DNA of 64,000 nucleotides from an uncultured Slackia sp. (GCA_934661005.1 CAKUIK010000004.1:1-64000); one strand, 5' to 3'. Counted from the stretch's first letter, positions 22,684 to 32,079 are shown. Translations and numbers: made by a program. Notes: generated by a model from the letters alone, not told the origin.

Positions 22684-24906
22684 ATGAAAATCATCAAGCG
22701 CAGCGGCTCGGAAGTAACGTTCGACATCCAAAAGATCGTGAACGCGATCACCGCGGCCAACAACGACGCCGCGCCTCACGAGCGTCTTACCGAAGATCAA
22801 ATCGCGCTTGCCGCCCACAGCGTTGAATGGCTGTGCGGCCGCGCTGGCCATACCGTGTCGGTCGAGGAAATCCAGGACATGGTCGAGAACCAGATTATGG
22901 CCCTGGGTCGTTTCGAGGTTGCGCGCAAGTACATCATCTATCGCTACCTCCAAACGCTCAAGCGCACGTCGAACACCACCGACGACAAAATCTTGTCGCT
23001 CATCGAATGCAACAACGAAGAAGTGAAGCAGGAGAATTCGAACAAGAACCCCACGGTGAATTCCGTGCAGCGCGACTATATGGCGGGCGAGGTTTCCAAA
23101 GACATCACCATGCGCCTTCTGCTGCCGGCCGAGGTTGTGGCCGCCCATAACGAGGGCATCATCCACTTCCACGACTCCGATTACTTCGCGCAGCATATGC
23201 ACAATTGCGACCTTGTGAACCTGGAAGACATGCTGCAGAACGGCACCGTGATTTCCGGCACGCTCATCGAGCGCCCGCATAGCTTCTCTACGGCTTGCAA
23301 CATCGCCACTCAGATTATCGCTCAGGTGGCGAGCTGCCAGTATGGCGGCCAGTCCATCTCGCTTACGCACCTTGCGCCGTTCGTCGAAGTAAGCCGCCAG
23401 AAGATTCGTCGTCAGGTGCTTGACGAAATCAATACGCTGGGCCTGGAAACCACGTCCGAGAAAATCAACGAAGTGGTCGAGGCTCGCCTGCGCGATGAAA
23501 TCCGCCGCGGCGTGCAAACCATCCAGTACCAGGTCGTCACGCTCATGACCACCAACGGCCAGGCGCCGTTCGTCACGGTGTTCATGTATCTCAACGAGGC
23601 CCGCACTCCTGAAGAGAAGCGCGACTTGTCCATGATCGTCGAAGAAGTGCTCCGCCAGCGTTACGAGGGTGTGAAAAACGAGGAAGGCGTCTGGATTACT
23701 CCGGCGTTCCCGAAGCTCATTTACGTGCTCGAGGAAGACAACATCACCGAAGATGCCCCGTATTTCTACCTTACGCAGCTGGCCGCGAAATGCACCGCCA
23801 AGCGCATGGTGCCCGACTATATCTCTGAAAAGAAGATGCGCGAGCTGAAGCTTTCCAAGGGCGAGACCGAGGGCAACGGCGATTGCTACACCTGCATGGG
23901 CTGCCGTAGCTTCCTTACCCCCGACCGCTCGGGCAACGGCTACGACAATGTGGCCAACGCGGGCAACTACGAACCGGGCAAGCCGAAGTACTACGGCCGC
24001 TTCAACCAGGGCGTCGTTACCATCAACCTGGTCGATGTCGCGTGTTCCTCGCAGGGCGACGAGAAGAAGTTCTGGGAAATCTTCGATGAGCGCCTGGAGC
24101 TGTGCCACGAAGCCCTTATGTGCCGCCACAACCGCTTGAAGGGCACGCTTTCCGACGCGGCGCCTATTCTGTGGCAGTACGGCGCATTGGCGCGCCTGCC
24201 CAAGGGCGAGCCCATCGACAAGCTGCTCTACGGAGGCTATTCCACCATTTCGCTGGGATACGCGGGCTTGTATGAATGCGTGAAGTACATGACCGGCCAC
24301 AGCCACACCGATTCGGAAGGCACGCCTTTCGCGCTCGAGGTTATGCAGCACATGAACGACAAGTGCGCCGAGTGGAAGGAAGCGAGCAACATCGACTTCT
24401 CGTTGTATGGCACGCCGCTCGAATCCACGACGTACAAGTTCGCGAAGTGCCTGCAGCGCCGCTTCGGCATTATCGAGGGCATTACCGACAAGGGCTACAT
24501 CACGAACAGCTATCACGTGCATGTGTCCGAGGAAATCGATGCGTTCGACAAGCTGAAGTTTGAGAGCCAATTCCAGCGCTTGAGCCCTGGCGGAGCTATC
24601 AGCTACGTCGAGGTGCCCAATATGCAGGACAACCTGAAGGCCGTCATTCGCGTGATGCAGTACATCTACGACAACATCATGTATGCCGAGCTGAACACCA
24701 AGAGCGATTACTGTCAGGTGTGCGGCTACGACGGCGAGATCAAGATCGTCGAAGATGACGGCAAGCTCGTATGGGAGTGCCCGCACTGCGGCAACCGCGA
24801 CCAGGAAAAGCTCAATGTCGCGCGTCGTACCTGCGGCTACATCGGAACCCAGTTCTGGAATCAGGGTCGCACTGAAGAAATTCGCGATCGCGTGCTTCAT
24901 CTGTAA
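22684..24906 (+). CDS. nrdD: anaerobic ribonucleoside-triphosphate reductase
   Basis: NrdD makes dNTPs from NTPs without oxygen using a glycyl radical. The 740-residue protein has an N-terminal ATP cone (MKIIKRSGSEVTFDIQKIVN, about 1-95), the catalytic barrel with SFSTACNIATQII and CYTCMGCRSFLTP, a C-terminal zinc site (CQVCGY and CPHCGN), and the radical glycine in RRTCGYIGTQFW. I chose the ATG at 22684, preceded by GGGGA. The ATP cone implies allosteric control by dATP, and tandem NrdR boxes upstream imply transcriptional control by the same signal. The activase nrdG lies 1.6 kb downstream, separated by the CDF gene. Confidence 0.97.
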   Translation: MKIIKRSGSEVTFDIQKIVNAITAANNDAAPHERLTEDQIALAAHSVEWLCGRAGHTVSVEEIQDMVENQIMALGRFEVARKYIIYRYLQTLKRTSNTTDDKILSLIECNNEEVKQENSNKNPTVNSVQRDYMAGEVSKDITMRLLLPAEVVAAHNEGIIHFHDSDYFAQHMHNCDLVNLEDMLQNGTVISGTLIERPHSFSTACNIATQIIAQVASCQYGGQSISLTHLAPFVEVSRQKIRRQVLDEINTLGLETTSEKINEVVEARLRDEIRRGVQTIQYQVVTLMTTNGQAPFVTVFMYLNEARTPEEKRDLSMIVEEVLRQRYEGVKNEEGVWITPAFPKLIYVLEEDNITEDAPYFYLTQLAAKCTAKRMVPDYISEKKMRELKLSKGETEGNGDCYTCMGCRSFLTPDRSGNGYDNVANAGNYEPGKPKYYGRFNQGVVTINLVDVACSSQGDEKKFWEIFDERLELCHEALMCRHNRLKGTLSDAAPILWQYGALARLPKGEPIDKLLYGGYSTISLGYAGLYECVKYMTGHSHTDSEGTPFALEVMQHMNDKCAEWKEASNIDFSLYGTPLESTTYKFAKCLQRRFGIIEGITDKGYITNSYHVHVSEEIDAFDKLKFESQFQRLSPGGAISYVEVPNMQDNLKAVIRVMQYIYDNIMYAELNTKSDYCQVCGYDGEIKIVEDDGKLVWECPHCGNRDQEKLNVARRTCGYIGTQFWNQGRTEEIRDRVLHL

Positions 24907-24930
24907 CGAGCCATTGCTTGAATAAACGAA

Positions 24931-24957
24931 GGGCCAGCCTCGAGGCTGGCCCTTTTT
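24931..24957 (+). terminator. terminator after nrdD
   Basis: A 9-bp stem GGGCCAGCC/GGCTGGCCC with a TCGA loop is followed by TTTTT. Confidence 0.92.
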
Positions 24958-25031
24958 GCGTTGCGGGAAATGGAAAGGCGAAGGCCGATCGGCCGCAGGG
25001 GATCCAACCGGCTTCGAACCTTCGGCGCCGA

Positions 25032-25943
25032 CTATGCTGGGTTTTCGTGAATCATGATGTGCTTCACTTCTTCGAAGTTTGCCTCAACGGCGTCGTGCGC
25101 GGCTTCCGCGATTTCATGGGCCTCAATGAGCTTGAGCTGACCATCGACGGCAATCTCGGCATCGACATACACGCGATTGCCGAACTTGCGCGTGCGCAGC
25201 GCATCGATGCGCACCACGCCCGGAACTTCTTCGATGCAATCTCCGATTTCGCGCTCGAATTCGCGATCGCATGGCGTATCGGTCATGTTGCTTAGGGCGT
25301 CTTTCACCACGTCAAAGGCAACCTTTAAAATAATGAGGCAAATCACCAGGCTCGCAATTGCGTCGCCCGCCGCAAAGCCCAACATGCTCGCGCCGATGCC
25401 CAAAAGCGCGCCGACCGATGAAATCGCATCGGAGCGGTGGTGCCATGCGTCTGCCATGAACGCGCTTGAATTGAGCGCGCGGGCCCAATAGCGCGTATAC
25501 CAGAACATGCCTTCCTTGGTCGCAATAGATAAAACGGCCGCCCCGAGCGCGATAGCCGTCGGCGCACCAGCGGAAGCGTACGATTTCGTGGCGATGGCTT
25601 CGAGGCTCGTGTATCCGATGGCAAGGCCCGTGCCGGCCAGAATGAGGCCGAGCATGAGCGATGCGACGCATTCGAAGCGTTCATGGCCATAGGGGTGGGT
25701 TGCGTCGGCATCGCGCTCGGCGAGGCGCACGCCGATGAAGGCGATGGCGGTGGCGAATACATCGGAAAGTGAATGAATGGCGTCGCTGATCATGGCGGTG
25801 GAATTGCCCAAGATGCCTGCAACGAGCTTGATCGCCGAAAGCGCCACGTTTCCGCCTACGCCAACTGCGGCGACCTGTTTTGTGATGGCCGTTTTGTTGA
25901 TGCTCGGCTGCCGCGACGAATCGGATTGCGTTGCTTGCGTCAT
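25032..25943 (-). CDS. cation diffusion facilitator, probable Ni/Co exporter
   Basis: This 303-residue membrane protein has six predicted transmembrane segments and a C-terminal metallochaperone-like domain (about 215-300), as in CDF exporters. The transport-site residues are His57 and Asp61 in SDAIHSLSD (segment 2) and the HxxxD of DAWHHRSD (segment 5); zinc and nickel exporters commonly use such residues. The ATG follows CAGGAGG. A NiCo riboswitch lies in its leader, which points to Ni2+ or Co2+ as the exported ions. The alternative labels Zn or Fe exporter are less consistent with that leader. Confidence 0.92.
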   Translation of the reverse strand: MTQATQSDSSRQPSINKTAITKQVAAVGVGGNVALSAIKLVAGILGNSTAMISDAIHSLSDVFATAIAFIGVRLAERDADATHPYGHERFECVASLMLGLILAGTGLAIGYTSLEAIATKSYASAGAPTAIALGAAVLSIATKEGMFWYTRYWARALNSSAFMADAWHHRSDAISSVGALLGIGASMLGFAAGDAIASLVICLIILKVAFDVVKDALSNMTDTPCDREFEREIGDCIEEVPGVVRIDALRTRKFGNRVYVDAEIAVDGQLKLIEAHEIAEAAHDAVEANFEEVKHIMIHENPA

Positions 25944-26007
25944 GATGAACCTCCTGGTTGAGAACGTATCGTTGCTCTTCGGGGTTCGTTTTCGTTTCGA
26001 GGGAAAA

Positions 26008-26047
26008 GAAAACGCGCCTGCGGGTCAGCTACTGTCCCGCAGGCGCG
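26008..26047 (-). terminator. terminator of the NiCo riboswitch
   Basis: A perfect 13-bp stem ACGCGCCTGCGGG/CCCGCAGGCGCGT is followed by TTTCTTTT on the minus strand. Its 5' half and loop overlap the 3' part of the aptamer, so metal binding should prevent it from forming and turn the exporter gene on. Confidence 0.88.
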
Positions 26048-26114
26048 TGTGCGTCTGCTGCCAAATATGGCCCGGCCCCATGGCGATGTGCCACGGCCTG
26101 ATCAGTTTGCGCTG
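26026..26114 (-). promoter_or_regulatory. NiCo riboswitch (czcA motif)
   Basis: On the minus strand the order TGATCAGGCC, GGGGCCGGGCC, TTGGCAGCAGACGC and GCGGGACAGTAGCTG matches the four conserved segments of the NiCo class, including AGGC, GCCGGGC, GGCAGCAG and GGGACAG. P1 can form between CAGC..ACTG at the 5' end and CAGT..GCTG at the 3' end. The element leads directly into the terminator and then the CDF gene. Confidence 0.87.
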
Positions 26115-26350
26115 TTGAGCTCGCCTCGTCGCTGCGCGATGGGCAATGCAGTGCAAAGAGCGCCTTTATTGTATGCGAGCAGTGCCAGGTTAGTCGCATA
26201 CAACTTGCAAATGTGGCGAAAATGTGTCTGACCTGGAGATATGTGAATACTTGCGCATATGTACGTCACAGTTCGAGTATGGCCGTCTGTCGGTTTTCTG
26301 GTTCGTATCGAATGTCCTTTGTTAAGGTATGGAGAAGGAAACGGTTGGGT

Positions 26351-26469
26351 GCGATGGCGCGCGCTCATGCGCTTCCGCTTCGGTCAAGTCCTGGCTCGCG
26401 CGAACAACACATTATGTGCTGTTCGGCTCGTGCGGAATCTATCGGAATCGCACGACCGCGCGCCATCGC
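26351..26469. repeat. long inverted repeat with internal hairpins before nrdG
   Basis: Perfect 13-bp arms GCGATGGCGCGCG (26351-26363) and CGCGCGCCATCGC (26457-26469) enclose a near-perfect hairpin CGAACA-A-CACAT-T-ATGTG-C-TGTTCG (26401-26425) and a second hairpin closed by CGTGCG/CGCACG (26429-26454). The three-stem layout resembles the element family at 9942 and 48416, and parts such as TTCCGCTTCGGTCA and CCTGGC echo its core, but the match is weak. It ends 13 bp before nrdG. Between it and the NiCo aptamer (26115-26350) I see no feature. Confidence 0.6.
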
Positions 26470-26482
26470 GCGAGGGGGTTTC

Positions 26483-27091
26483 ATGAACTACTCTGCCATC
26501 AAATATTTCGATATCGCCAACGGCGAAGGCGTTCGCACGTCGCTGTTTGTATCGGGTTGCCGCAGGCATTGCCCGTATTGCTTCAATGGCGAGGCTTGGC
26601 GTTTTGACGCGGGCGAGCCATTTGACGAAGCGGTGCAGGCTAAGGTAATCGAAAGCTTGGGCGCGACATTTTGCGATGGCCTTACGATTCTGGGTGGCGA
26701 GCCCATGGAACCCGAAAACCAGGAAGGCTTGGTCGAATTCGTCGAGCGCGTGAAGCGCGAGGTTCCGAACAAGGCCATTTGGTGCTTTACGGGCGATACG
26801 CTCGACGAGCTTGAGCCTGGCGGCCCTCATTTCACCGAGTTCACCGACCGCGTGCTTGATTGCATTGACGTGTTGGTCGACGGGCCTTTCGAAAACGACC
26901 TGCACGATATTACGCTGCGCTTCCGCGGGTCGTCCAATCAGCGTGTCATCGACCTGAATGCAACGCGCGAAGCCGCGCGGACCGCTGGCGTGAAGCCGTC
27001 GCAGGCGGTGGTTTTGTGGCAAGACGAAGAGGTCTACGCGACGCATTCCATGGAACGCGACGATGTGCCCGAATACTTCCAGCACGGCTGA
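26483..27091 (+). CDS. nrdG: anaerobic ribonucleotide reductase activating protein
   Basis: NrdG uses S-adenosylmethionine and a [4Fe-4S] cluster to create the glycyl radical on NrdD. The 202-residue radical-SAM protein has the cluster motif CRRHCPYC (Cys26, Cys30, Cys33) and the glycine-rich LTILGGEPMEPEN that contacts SAM. I chose the ATG at 26483 because GAGGGGG precedes it and the family start NYSAIKYFDIANGEGVRTSLF follows; the reading frame stays open upstream to 26213, but that part crosses the inverted repeat. It is not contiguous with nrdD. Confidence 0.95.
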   Translation: MNYSAIKYFDIANGEGVRTSLFVSGCRRHCPYCFNGEAWRFDAGEPFDEAVQAKVIESLGATFCDGLTILGGEPMEPENQEGLVEFVERVKREVPNKAIWCFTGDTLDELEPGGPHFTEFTDRVLDCIDVLVDGPFENDLHDITLRFRGSSNQRVIDLNATREAARTAGVKPSQAVVLWQDEEVYATHSMERDDVPEYFQHG

Positions 27092-27215
27092 CGTTTTCTG
27101 AACGCCCGCGCGCTGCTCGCGGCTCGCTTTCAATCAAAACTTCATCGATGAAGCAATCGACGGTGCCGAGCGCTACAATGGCACAGTTGCATATTCCGTG
27201 TGAGAAAGGGCATCC

Positions 27216-27749
27216 ATGGCTGCTTACGATTTCGAAGGCCATATCACCGACATTCCCGATTATCCCGAGCCGGGCGTTATCTTCAAGGACATCACCACGC
27301 TTTTGAGGGAGCCTGAAGGCTTCAAAGCAACCATCGATGCCATCGCCGACCATTTCAAAGATGCGGGCATTACCAAGGTTGTGGGCGCCGAGGCCCGCGG
27401 TTTCATGATTGGCGCCCCCGTTGCGTACGGCCTGGGCGCTGGCTTCGTGCCCGCCCGCAAGCCCGGCAAGTTGCCGCGCGAGGTGCGCAGCGAGAGCTAC
27501 GAGCTCGAGTACGGAACCGACAGCCTCGAAATTCATACCGACGCGCTTGACGAAAACGACGTGGTGCTCATCGTCGACGACCTGGTTGCCACGGGCGGCA
27601 CGGCTGTTGCGCAGGCTCATCTCATTGAGCAATTCGGCGCGAAGCTTGCGGGCATGGGATTCCTCATGGAGCTCGACTTCTTGGACCCCTGTGGGGCCAT
27701 TGCGAAGGCGACCGATGCCGAAGTGTTTAGCATCGTACATGTGAAGTAG
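27216..27749 (+). CDS. apt: adenine phosphoribosyltransferase
   Basis: Apt salvages adenine to AMP with PRPP. The 177-residue protein carries the PRPP-binding motif VLIVDDLVATGGTA, the family stretch YPEPGVIFKDITTLL, and FVPARKPGKLP for the flexible loop. AGAAAGGG precedes the ATG. A TACAAT hexamer at 27174 may be the -10. It ends with a strong terminator and is a single-gene unit just upstream of the pilus island. Confidence 0.96.
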   Translation: MAAYDFEGHITDIPDYPEPGVIFKDITTLLREPEGFKATIDAIADHFKDAGITKVVGAEARGFMIGAPVAYGLGAGFVPARKPGKLPREVRSESYELEYGTDSLEIHTDALDENDVVLIVDDLVATGGTAVAQAHLIEQFGAKLAGMGFLMELDFLDPCGAIAKATDAEVFSIVHVK

Positions 27750-27778
27750 AACGAAAGCTTGTTAATCGGATTTATTCA

Positions 27779-27814
27779 GGGCCGCTGCGTTGCGCAGCGG
27801 CCTGCTTGTTTTTT
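27779..27814 (+). terminator. terminator after apt
   Basis: A 10-bp stem GGCCGCTGCG/CGCAGCGGCC is followed by TGCTTGTTTTTT. Confidence 0.9.
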
Positions 27815-27826
27815 GGTGACTTATGC

Positions 27827-27857
27827 GAGTTGCGAAATGAAGGCGGTGAGTTGCGAA
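27827..27857 (+). promoter_or_regulatory. direct repeats before the pilus operon
   Basis: Two exact GAGTTGCGAA copies (27827-27836 and 27848-27857) start 21 bp apart, two helical turns. Paired direct repeats with this spacing are typical of LytTR-domain response regulators, and one such regulator is encoded at 35859-36560. A TATACT hexamer at 27919-27924 may be the operon's -10. The sequence fits the published LytTR consensus only in part. Confidence 0.4.
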
Positions 27858-27948
27858 GCGGCGTGTGCGAAAGCCTCCAAGAATGCTCTAGGCCGCGCGC
27901 GTGTCGCGCGTTCGTTTCTATACTTCTGACAATTTCTGGCAAGGGGGT

Positions 27949-30900
27949 ATGAAAACGATGATTTCACAAGGCACGCGATTGAGATTTGCCGCGGTGGCGA
28001 TTGTCACCGTGGCATGCGTGGCCGGTTTCGTTACGCATTCCGCGTACGCAAATTCCGCTGTCGGCCAGCCGAGCGTTGTGTTTTCAAATATTGGCGAAGT
28101 GCTCGATGGCGATTATGCCTTCATATCCGATGTTGGGCTCGTGAACGACGATCGCACTGAATCCTGCAAAGCGATATCGACGGGCACGGCGCCGTGGGAC
28201 GACAATTCAACCAACCCAGGCTGCGACAGCACCTCGGTCGACAACGTGGTGCGTAGCTTCGATATCGTGAACTACACCACGTATTTCAAAAGCTCGGTGT
28301 ATAACGACGCACCTTGCGTGGCCTATAAAACGGGGACGCTGCATTTCGAATTCGTTTTGGAAGGTTCGAAAAGCCAGGTGCAGTTCGAGACGGGTTCAAT
28401 GGGCTGGCTTGCCGCGAAAAAGAATGCAACGTACGAGCTGTCTGAGAAAACCGTGAACGGCACTACCTACCAGGTTTTAAGCGGAAGCTATTTGTGGGAG
28501 CCCAACGAAGATAACCCGTCGGCCATTGGCAACAGCTATCAAGAACTCAACGTTGCCATTCGCGTGCTGGCCATGACCAACGGCCAGCGGGTGCAGCCGA
28601 TATTCACATTTTGGCTCGAGGGAAACAATGTTGCGGAAAACGGCCTTGCGCGCGACTCGGCTGCATGCGAGCAGCATGGCGTAGTGGAGCCCAAGACCGT
28701 TGAAACGCCCGCAATAACGGTTACGACAGCGCCCCGCTTCAATGTTCAGCTGAAGACGTGCGATACCCGCGCGCAGTATATTGACGCGTTCGATTTCTCG
28801 ACAGGCAATGAAAAGGCACTGAGCAAAAATGCTGGTTCGCTTTATGGCCGCGCCGATGTTCTGGGCATAGCGTTGCAGGTTGTGGGCAAGGCGCCCGAAT
28901 ACGGTCTGCGTGGCTGCGAATTGCCGAACGGTGACTCCATTACCTTCGACGTCGACTTATCGTCGGTATATCGCGAAGAGGACGGCACCGAACATGGTGC
29001 CACAACGGAATTCGCTCCGAAGGTATGGAGTCTCGACGCGAATGTGAAAAGCAATTCGCAGCAAGATGGCCGCGAGATTGCCGGCACGTATAAATTCGCC
29101 GTTGGCGGTGCTCCTTCAAACCAGGGCGTTGATTACGCTAGTTGCATGAATGGCGGTATGTGGTCTGGCGATCAAAACGGAAGCAAGGTAAGCATAACGG
29201 TGTCGGGCTATGACTTTTCCACGAGTCAGCTGCCGCCGTATGGCGATGCCGGTGTGAATGCCTCGATTTGTACCTATTACAATCCCATGAGTGTAGCGAA
29301 TTACTGGGAGGTGCAGACGGCATGCTTCTCGGCGGGCGAGTTGTGGGTTGTGCAGCCGTTCTACAACGAGGCTGGTGAATACGTCGTCGATAAATATGGA
29401 ACGGGTGGCTTCACCTTTACTGCGAGTGCCGTGAATCTGCGTGCGACGGGCGAAAGCGGCCAGGCGCTTGATAGGGTTGGAGACAACACCAATCAGGCGA
29501 ATGTGACAGATGACTTCTTGGCGCGGAGCATGCCGCTCGAAAAGCCTGGCAGCATTGACCAGGGCATTACCTATCAGCAGTACGGGAAAATCGAATACGG
29601 CACGTCTCTGACCGATGGCTGCTTCGAGAACGGCAAAGACTGGATTGCGGCAGGCGGCTCGCTCAACATTCAAGAGCTTTTGAAACACAATACTGCCGAG
29701 GGGCGCTATACCGCAGTCGCTTACGACGACCTTATGAAATTCGACGATGCCTTTTTCGAAATAGAGAGCGTGAGCGAAGGTTCCAGCGCGGGCTTGGAGA
29801 ACATGGAACGAAAGTTCCTTTATGGGGCAAAGCCCGATAAAACCGGCTGGGACCATAAAGGCCTCGGCCCTGCTGAAGAAGGCTACGACGAGGAAATGGT
29901 GAACGCCACGGCCGATAACCTGGTGTTCTTCGGGACGCTTGACGAGCTTCGCGCGCAGGGGTACGTGTGCTGCGCGGTGCTGTGGGAGGCGCGAGGCATT
30001 GCATCGCCGCAGTCGACGAATTGCTACATAGGCATTCAGGGTCATGTGGCGCAAACGGCGCAGGCCGATGCGGTGTACATGGTTACGCATAGCGCGAAGG
30101 CATGGAGCAAGGGCGACGTCACCGAAATAGCGGCTCGGGAGCTTAACCTTGACGCACAAGCGCTTACCGATGACGACTATAAGGCGTATGCCCAAAGCAG
30201 TGTATTTCCTACTAGGGAAAATGCTGCGAGTTCGCTAACGTATGCCAATTACCCCGATTCGTTTTGGACCAACGACGCCGCGCACAACAATGGCCTTAAG
30301 AATTATATGAAAGCGGTCTATGATGCAAGTGGGTATGTGGATGGCTCGGCGGGCGTGTCAAACGGCGATTCATGCCTGGTGGTCGCATATTTCACGACTA
30401 TCGCGAAAACCGTCGAGCAGCGAACCGCCGCAGGGGCGACGAAGCTTTCTTACGACCTGGACGCAAACCAACGCATTGCCGACTACGCGCTGAGCGCGCA
30501 AATCAATCGAAATGCTGGCGAATCGACGACAGCCGATACCTCATTTTCTACGAAGGTGAACATCGAAGACACGCTTGCGGCTGGCTTGTCTTACGTTCCC
30601 GGTTCTGCCGTGCTTGGTGGAACGTATTCGCAAACGGGCGAGGGCAAGCGGGGCGATGTCGAAGGTGGCGTGGCCTTCGAGCCCTCCGTTGCGAAAAACG
30701 ACGATGGGACTACGACGCTTTCTTGGGTTATCGACGACGTGCGCGTTGGATCGGAAGAGACGACGTTGGTGCCGGTCGTGCACTACTCGTGCTCCATCGG
30801 AACGCCCGGCATCGAAGACACTGACGCGCGCAACAACGACCAGCTGCTCAACAGCGCGAAAGTGTGGGGATCGGCCGAGCAGCGCCACGATTTCACTGCG

Positions 30901-32079
30901 GCTGCAGGCAACATGGCCGAGATAAGCATTCAGGTGAGCAAAAACAATGCGGTAAGTCTGGTGAAGGTGGCTGAAACGCCTCTTGTCGAGGCGGGCAGCG
31001 ACATGAGCTTCGTGCTGAATGTGGGAAACAATGCGGCGAACCCTTTGGACATTGTGGCCGTGGATAACCTGCCCTACAACGGCGACCCGCGCACGACGAG
31101 CGTTCACGGCGATGTGTCGGTTAAACGCATAGAGGTGCTTAACGGTGCGCAGTTCAGCGATGTGACGTTGTATTGCACGGAAAACGAGGGCCTGCGCGAT
31201 ATGCCGAGTCTCTCTCTGGACACCGCGGCGTTTCAGGCGTGCGATTGGTTCAAGCTGAGCGTTGGGAGCGACGGCATCGTCGATATGCCGGGCAGTGCGA
31301 AACCGGTATCGATTGCGGCTGTGGGCACCATTCCCGCGAATTCGACGCTCAAGGTGCGCGTGACAATGGGCGCCCCCAATTCCCAGCCCGGCGATCACGT
31401 AGTGAATCATCTTACGCGCGGCGATTTGGAAAGCGACGCCAGCGTGAGCATGGTATCGCGCTCGCTTGAGGGCGTGGTGTGGTGCGATGCAAATGAAGAT
31501 GGGGTGCGTCAGGCCGACGAGGCGAAAATCAACGGCGTGGCGGCGCATCTTTTGGTGCTGAAGGCTGGCGGCGACGCATCGAATATCGACGATTACGAGC
31601 CATATACGGTCGATGGGTCTCCGGCGATTGCGGAATCGGGTCGGCAATTGAACGTAGCTACGGATGAAAGGACGGACTATTCCGACGGGCGTTACAAATT
31701 CACGGGGCTTCCCGCCGGTACATTCGCAGTGCTGTTTGATGACGGAACGTTCTCGCTGTTTGGCTATACGGCCTCGCCCGTCGATGAGGGAAGCGACGAC
31801 ACGTTGGATTCGGATGCAGCCGCTTTGTATTCAGGCGTATCTCCTTATGCGCTTGTACGTGCGTCAATCGTAGGCATAGACATGCCCCGCGCCGAAGACA
31901 TGGCTACGGTGCAGTTTAACTCGCCGTATCACGATTTTGGAGTCTATCTCGGCGCGTCGGTGCCCGACACGGGAATGAACTCTTTTGCTGTGGCCGTCGT
32001 TGCCGTGGTGGCGATTGGCCTGGGGTTGGCGTTCGCGGTCGCGCGTGGGCTTGTTGTGCTAGGCGGTGGCGCGCGATGA
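27949..32079 (+). CDS. large sortase-anchored surface protein (pilus adhesin-like)
   Basis: The 1376-residue protein has a signal peptide (MKTMISQGTRLRFAAVAIVT and on to SAYA), a long extracellular part, and a C-terminal sorting signal: VPDTG (about residues 1338-1342), a hydrophobic segment, and a short tail ending GGGAR. Near residues 1170-1300 an SdrB-like domain is visible, with EGVVWCDANEDGVRQADE and GRYKFTGLPAGTFAVLF. The first 1000 residues match no family I can name; they are Asp- and Asn-rich with few cysteines. I chose the ATG at 27949, six bases after AAGGGGG. It overlaps sipA by ATGA, so the two are coupled. Position and size fit a tip or minor pilin. Confidence 0.85.
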   Translation: MKTMISQGTRLRFAAVAIVTVACVAGFVTHSAYANSAVGQPSVVFSNIGEVLDGDYAFISDVGLVNDDRTESCKAISTGTAPWDDNSTNPGCDSTSVDNVVRSFDIVNYTTYFKSSVYNDAPCVAYKTGTLHFEFVLEGSKSQVQFETGSMGWLAAKKNATYELSEKTVNGTTYQVLSGSYLWEPNEDNPSAIGNSYQELNVAIRVLAMTNGQRVQPIFTFWLEGNNVAENGLARDSAACEQHGVVEPKTVETPAITVTTAPRFNVQLKTCDTRAQYIDAFDFSTGNEKALSKNAGSLYGRADVLGIALQVVGKAPEYGLRGCELPNGDSITFDVDLSSVYREEDGTEHGATTEFAPKVWSLDANVKSNSQQDGREIAGTYKFAVGGAPSNQGVDYASCMNGGMWSGDQNGSKVSITVSGYDFSTSQLPPYGDAGVNASICTYYNPMSVANYWEVQTACFSAGELWVVQPFYNEAGEYVVDKYGTGGFTFTASAVNLRATGESGQALDRVGDNTNQANVTDDFLARSMPLEKPGSIDQGITYQQYGKIEYGTSLTDGCFENGKDWIAAGGSLNIQELLKHNTAEGRYTAVAYDDLMKFDDAFFEIESVSEGSSAGLENMERKFLYGAKPDKTGWDHKGLGPAEEGYDEEMVNATADNLVFFGTLDELRAQGYVCCAVLWEARGIASPQSTNCYIGIQGHVAQTAQADAVYMVTHSAKAWSKGDVTEIAARELNLDAQALTDDDYKAYAQSSVFPTRENAASSLTYANYPDSFWTNDAAHNNGLKNYMKAVYDASGYVDGSAGVSNGDSCLVVAYFTTIAKTVEQRTAAGATKLSYDLDANQRIADYALSAQINRNAGESTTADTSFSTKVNIEDTLAAGLSYVPGSAVLGGTYSQTGEGKRGDVEGGVAFEPSVAKNDDGTTTLSWVIDDVRVGSEETTLVPVVHYSCSIGTPGIEDTDARNNDQLLNSAKVWGSAEQRHDFTAAAGNMAEISIQVSKNNAVSLVKVAETPLVEAGSDMSFVLNVGNNAANPLDIVAVDNLPYNGDPRTTSVHGDVSVKRIEVLNGAQFSDVTLYCTENEGLRDMPSLSLDTAAFQACDWFKLSVGSDGIVDMPGSAKPVSIAAVGTIPANSTLKVRVTMGAPNSQPGDHVVNHLTRGDLESDASVSMVSRSLEGVVWCDANEDGVRQADEAKINGVAAHLLVLKAGGDASNIDDYEPYTVDGSPAIAESGRQLNVATDERTDYSDGRYKFTGLPAGTFAVLFDDGTFSLFGYTASPVDEGSDDTLDSDAAALYSGVSPYALVRASIVGIDMPRAEDMATVQFNSPYHDFGVYLGASVPDTGMNSFAVAVVAVVAIGLGLAFAVARGLVVLGGGAR

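Noticed and set aside
22582..24900. A very long minus-strand open frame opposite nrdD (and similar long frames opposite ribBA, feoB, FtsX and the exporter genes)
   Set aside because: High GC content suppresses stop codons on the opposite strand. The products are His- and Arg-rich with no family similarity, while the sense strand encodes clear proteins.
26102..26368. A minus-strand frame upstream of the CDF gene
   Set aside because: It overlaps the NiCo aptamer and has no ribosome site or recognisable family. The terminator here is explained by the riboswitch.
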